A DNA stretch of 13,998 nt from Clostridiales bacterium (GTDB lineage Bacteria > Bacillota > Clostridia > Lachnospirales > Lachnospiraceae). The notes under the pieces were generated by a model, which was given only the letters and a program-made list of their open reading frames with translations, ran no database searches and was not told the DNA's origin. Below are positions 12,789-13,998 of this stretch, piece after piece. The position numbers and the translations under genes were made by a program. Positions within the stretch are counted from its first letter, which is position 1. Each line of letters begins with the position of its first letter. Location: positions 342-14,339 of the forward strand of contig JAHZHG010000031.1 in the NCBI GenBank assembly GCA_019420425.1. Reading direction: 5' to 3'.

Positions 12789-13998
12789 ATGATAAAACGA
12801 TATGTATTTGGCACACCGCTGGAGACAGAGGCGGTATTAAACAAGCCTGGTGCAGAAGCCGGCGTACTGGCCCGACTGAAGCAGGATGGAAACCGTCTGA
12901 TGTACGGACTGGATGATACGGATATCGTATATGGCCTGGGCGAAAACGTCCGGGGCATAAACAAGCGGGGCTGGATTTACGAGAGCAACTGTACAGACGA
13001 CCCCAATCATCTGGAAGAGACAAAATCCCTGTATGGCGCCCACAATTTCCTGATGATTGCGGGCAGAGAGAAATTCGGGCTTTTTGTGGACACGCCGGGA
13101 AAGGTCGTCTTTGACATCGGCTATTCCCATTACGATCAGCTGGCCATCCTCCCCGAAAACGGAGATTACGAGCTTTACGTGATTGAAGGAGACTCGCCGG
13201 ATGAGATTGTACGGGAGTTCAGAAGTATAATCGGCAGAAGCTATCTGCCGCCGAAGTGGGCCTTTGGCTTTGGGCAGAGCCGCTGGAGCTACCGCACCTC
13301 CGACGAGGTGCGGGAGGTGGCGGAAAAGTACCGGGAAAACCATATCCCCCTGGATGCCATCTATCTGGATATTGACTACATGGAGCGGTACAAGGACTTT
13401 ACCATAGACCGGGAGAACTTTCCGGATTTCGAGGAGCTGGTGGAGGAAATGAAAGCCCGGGGTATCCGTCTGGTGCCGATCATCGACGGCGGAGTGCGGA
13501 TAGAGGAGGGGTATGACGTCTATGAGGAGGGCGTGAAAAACCGGTATTTCTGCCAGGACAGGGAGGGAGAGGATTTTGTCGTCGGCGTATGGCCGGGCAA
13601 ATGCCATTTCCCGGACATGCTGAATGACGGCGCCCGCAGCTGGTTCGGCAGAAAATATAAGGTTCTGCTGGATAAGGGAATAGAAGGCTTCTGGAACGAC
13701 ATGAACGAGCCGGCTATTTTTTACTCAGAGAAGCGGCTGAAAAAGGTGTTTCAGAAAATCGAAGAATACAGGAATATGAACCTGGATGTAAATACCTTTT
13801 TTGCATTTCAGGATCTGGTTACGACGATTTCCAAAAACCCGGAGGATTACCGGAGCTTTTATCACAGCTACAGAGGACAGCGCATCCGCCATGACCGGGT
13901 ACACAACCTGTTTGGATATTATATGACAAGATCCGCAGCCGAGGCATTTGAAGAGCTGGAACCGGACAGAAGGATACTGATGTTTTCCAGAGCGTCAT
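12789..13998 (+). CDS. Alpha-glucosidase, GH31, WNDMNEP type (GH31-B), 3' end outside window
   Basis: The first 403 codons of a cytoplasmic GH31 enzyme expected to be about 660 residues. DIVYGLGENVRGINKRG (45-61), NCTDDP (67-72) and SLYGAHNF (80-87) match block for block, as I recall it, the Blautia (Ruminococcus) obeum alpha-glucosidase of known structure. The nucleophile is Asp304 in GFWNDMNEPAIFYS. The acid/base Asp is expected shortly after FSRAS, just past the window end. Trp166 in GFGQSRWSY aligns with the B. obeum Trp169 reported to favour alpha-1,6 over alpha-1,4 linkages, so isomaltose-type substrates are likely. AAAGGA precedes the ATG and the gene lies 2 nt behind the second permease, so it belongs to the transporter operon. 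Import followed by intracellular cleavage is the natural reading. Confidence 0.93.
   Translation, partial: MIKRYVFGTPLETEAVLNKPGAEAGVLARLKQDGNRLMYGLDDTDIVYGLGENVRGINKRGWIYESNCTDDPNHLEETKSLYGAHNFLMIAGREKFGLFVDTPGKVVFDIGYSHYDQLAILPENGDYELYVIEGDSPDEIVREFRSIIGRSYLPPKWAFGFGQSRWSYRTSDEVREVAEKYRENHIPLDAIYLDIDYMERYKDFTIDRENFPDFEELVEEMKARGIRLVPIIDGGVRIEEGYDVYEEGVKNRYFCQDREGEDFVVGVWPGKCHFPDMLNDGARSWFGRKYKVLLDKGIEGFWNDMNEPAIFYSEKRLKKVFQKIEEYRNMNLDVNTFFAFQDLVTTISKNPEDYRSFYHSYRGQRIRHDRVHNLFGYYMTRSAAEAFEELEPDRRILMFSRAS

Noticed and set aside
12837..13607. Minus-strand open frame of 256 codons opposite GH31-B
   Set aside because: Shadow of GH31-B, whose catalytic block and conserved motifs lie on the plus strand.
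1..13998. CRISPR array, tRNA or rRNA genes
   Set aside because: No regularly spaced repeats and no cloverleaf or rRNA-like conserved stretches seen on reading either strand.

Overview
The window looks like a chromosomal segment of a gut Firmicute, most likely a Lachnospiraceae member close to Blautia/Ruminococcus. This rests on G+C near 50%, strong AGGAGG-type ribosome binding sites, sigma-A promoters of the TTGACA/TATAAT type, and the last gene, whose protein closely resembles (from memory) the alpha-glucosidase of Blautia (Ruminococcus) obeum. The assignment is inference; no marker gene is present.

Left part (1-2881, minus strand): a PlsC-type acyltransferase cut by the window edge lies just behind malQ (4-alpha-glucanotransferase), with its ribosome binding site overlapping the malQ stop. 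Upstream is an MGMT/alkyltransferase-like protein that lacks the catalytic cysteine. Divergent from it, behind a near-consensus extended -10 promoter in an A+T-rich gap, is an Rpn/PD-(D/E)XK 'transposase-like' nuclease. It ends convergently, with a 4-nt overlap, against an AraC-family regulator.

Middle (4105-6422): the AraC regulator is divergent from galK. The galK promoter has a perfect -10 and no -35, and an imperfect 11-bp direct repeat lies in the gap, so AraC activation of galK is a reasonable inference.

Right part (6430-13998, plus strand): a LacI-controlled glycoside-uptake locus. It runs lacI-type regulator, GH31 glycosidase A (KTD nucleophile type), secreted sugar-binding protein, two MalF/MalG-type permeases, and GH31 glycosidase B (WNDMNEP type, cut by the window end). 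Two nearly identical palindromes with core TTAACCGGTTAA lie in front of lacI and in front of the binding-protein gene, so one repressor probably controls both transcription units. No ATPase gene is in the window. The likely job is import of short alpha-linked oligosaccharides and their cytoplasmic hydrolysis. malQ and galK would fit downstream use of the released glucose and galactose, but a functional link to this locus is not shown.

I see no clear previously undescribed system. The points most worth a second look are the duplicated LacI operator, a highly structured 120-nt RNA region with competing pairings between the binding-protein gene and the permeases, a binding protein without a lipobox cysteine, a long hairpin spanning the lacI promoter, and the active-site-less MGMT-like protein. 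No tRNA, rRNA, CRISPR array or insertion sequence was seen. No gene-free gap exceeds 300 bases; the longest is 2882-3163.
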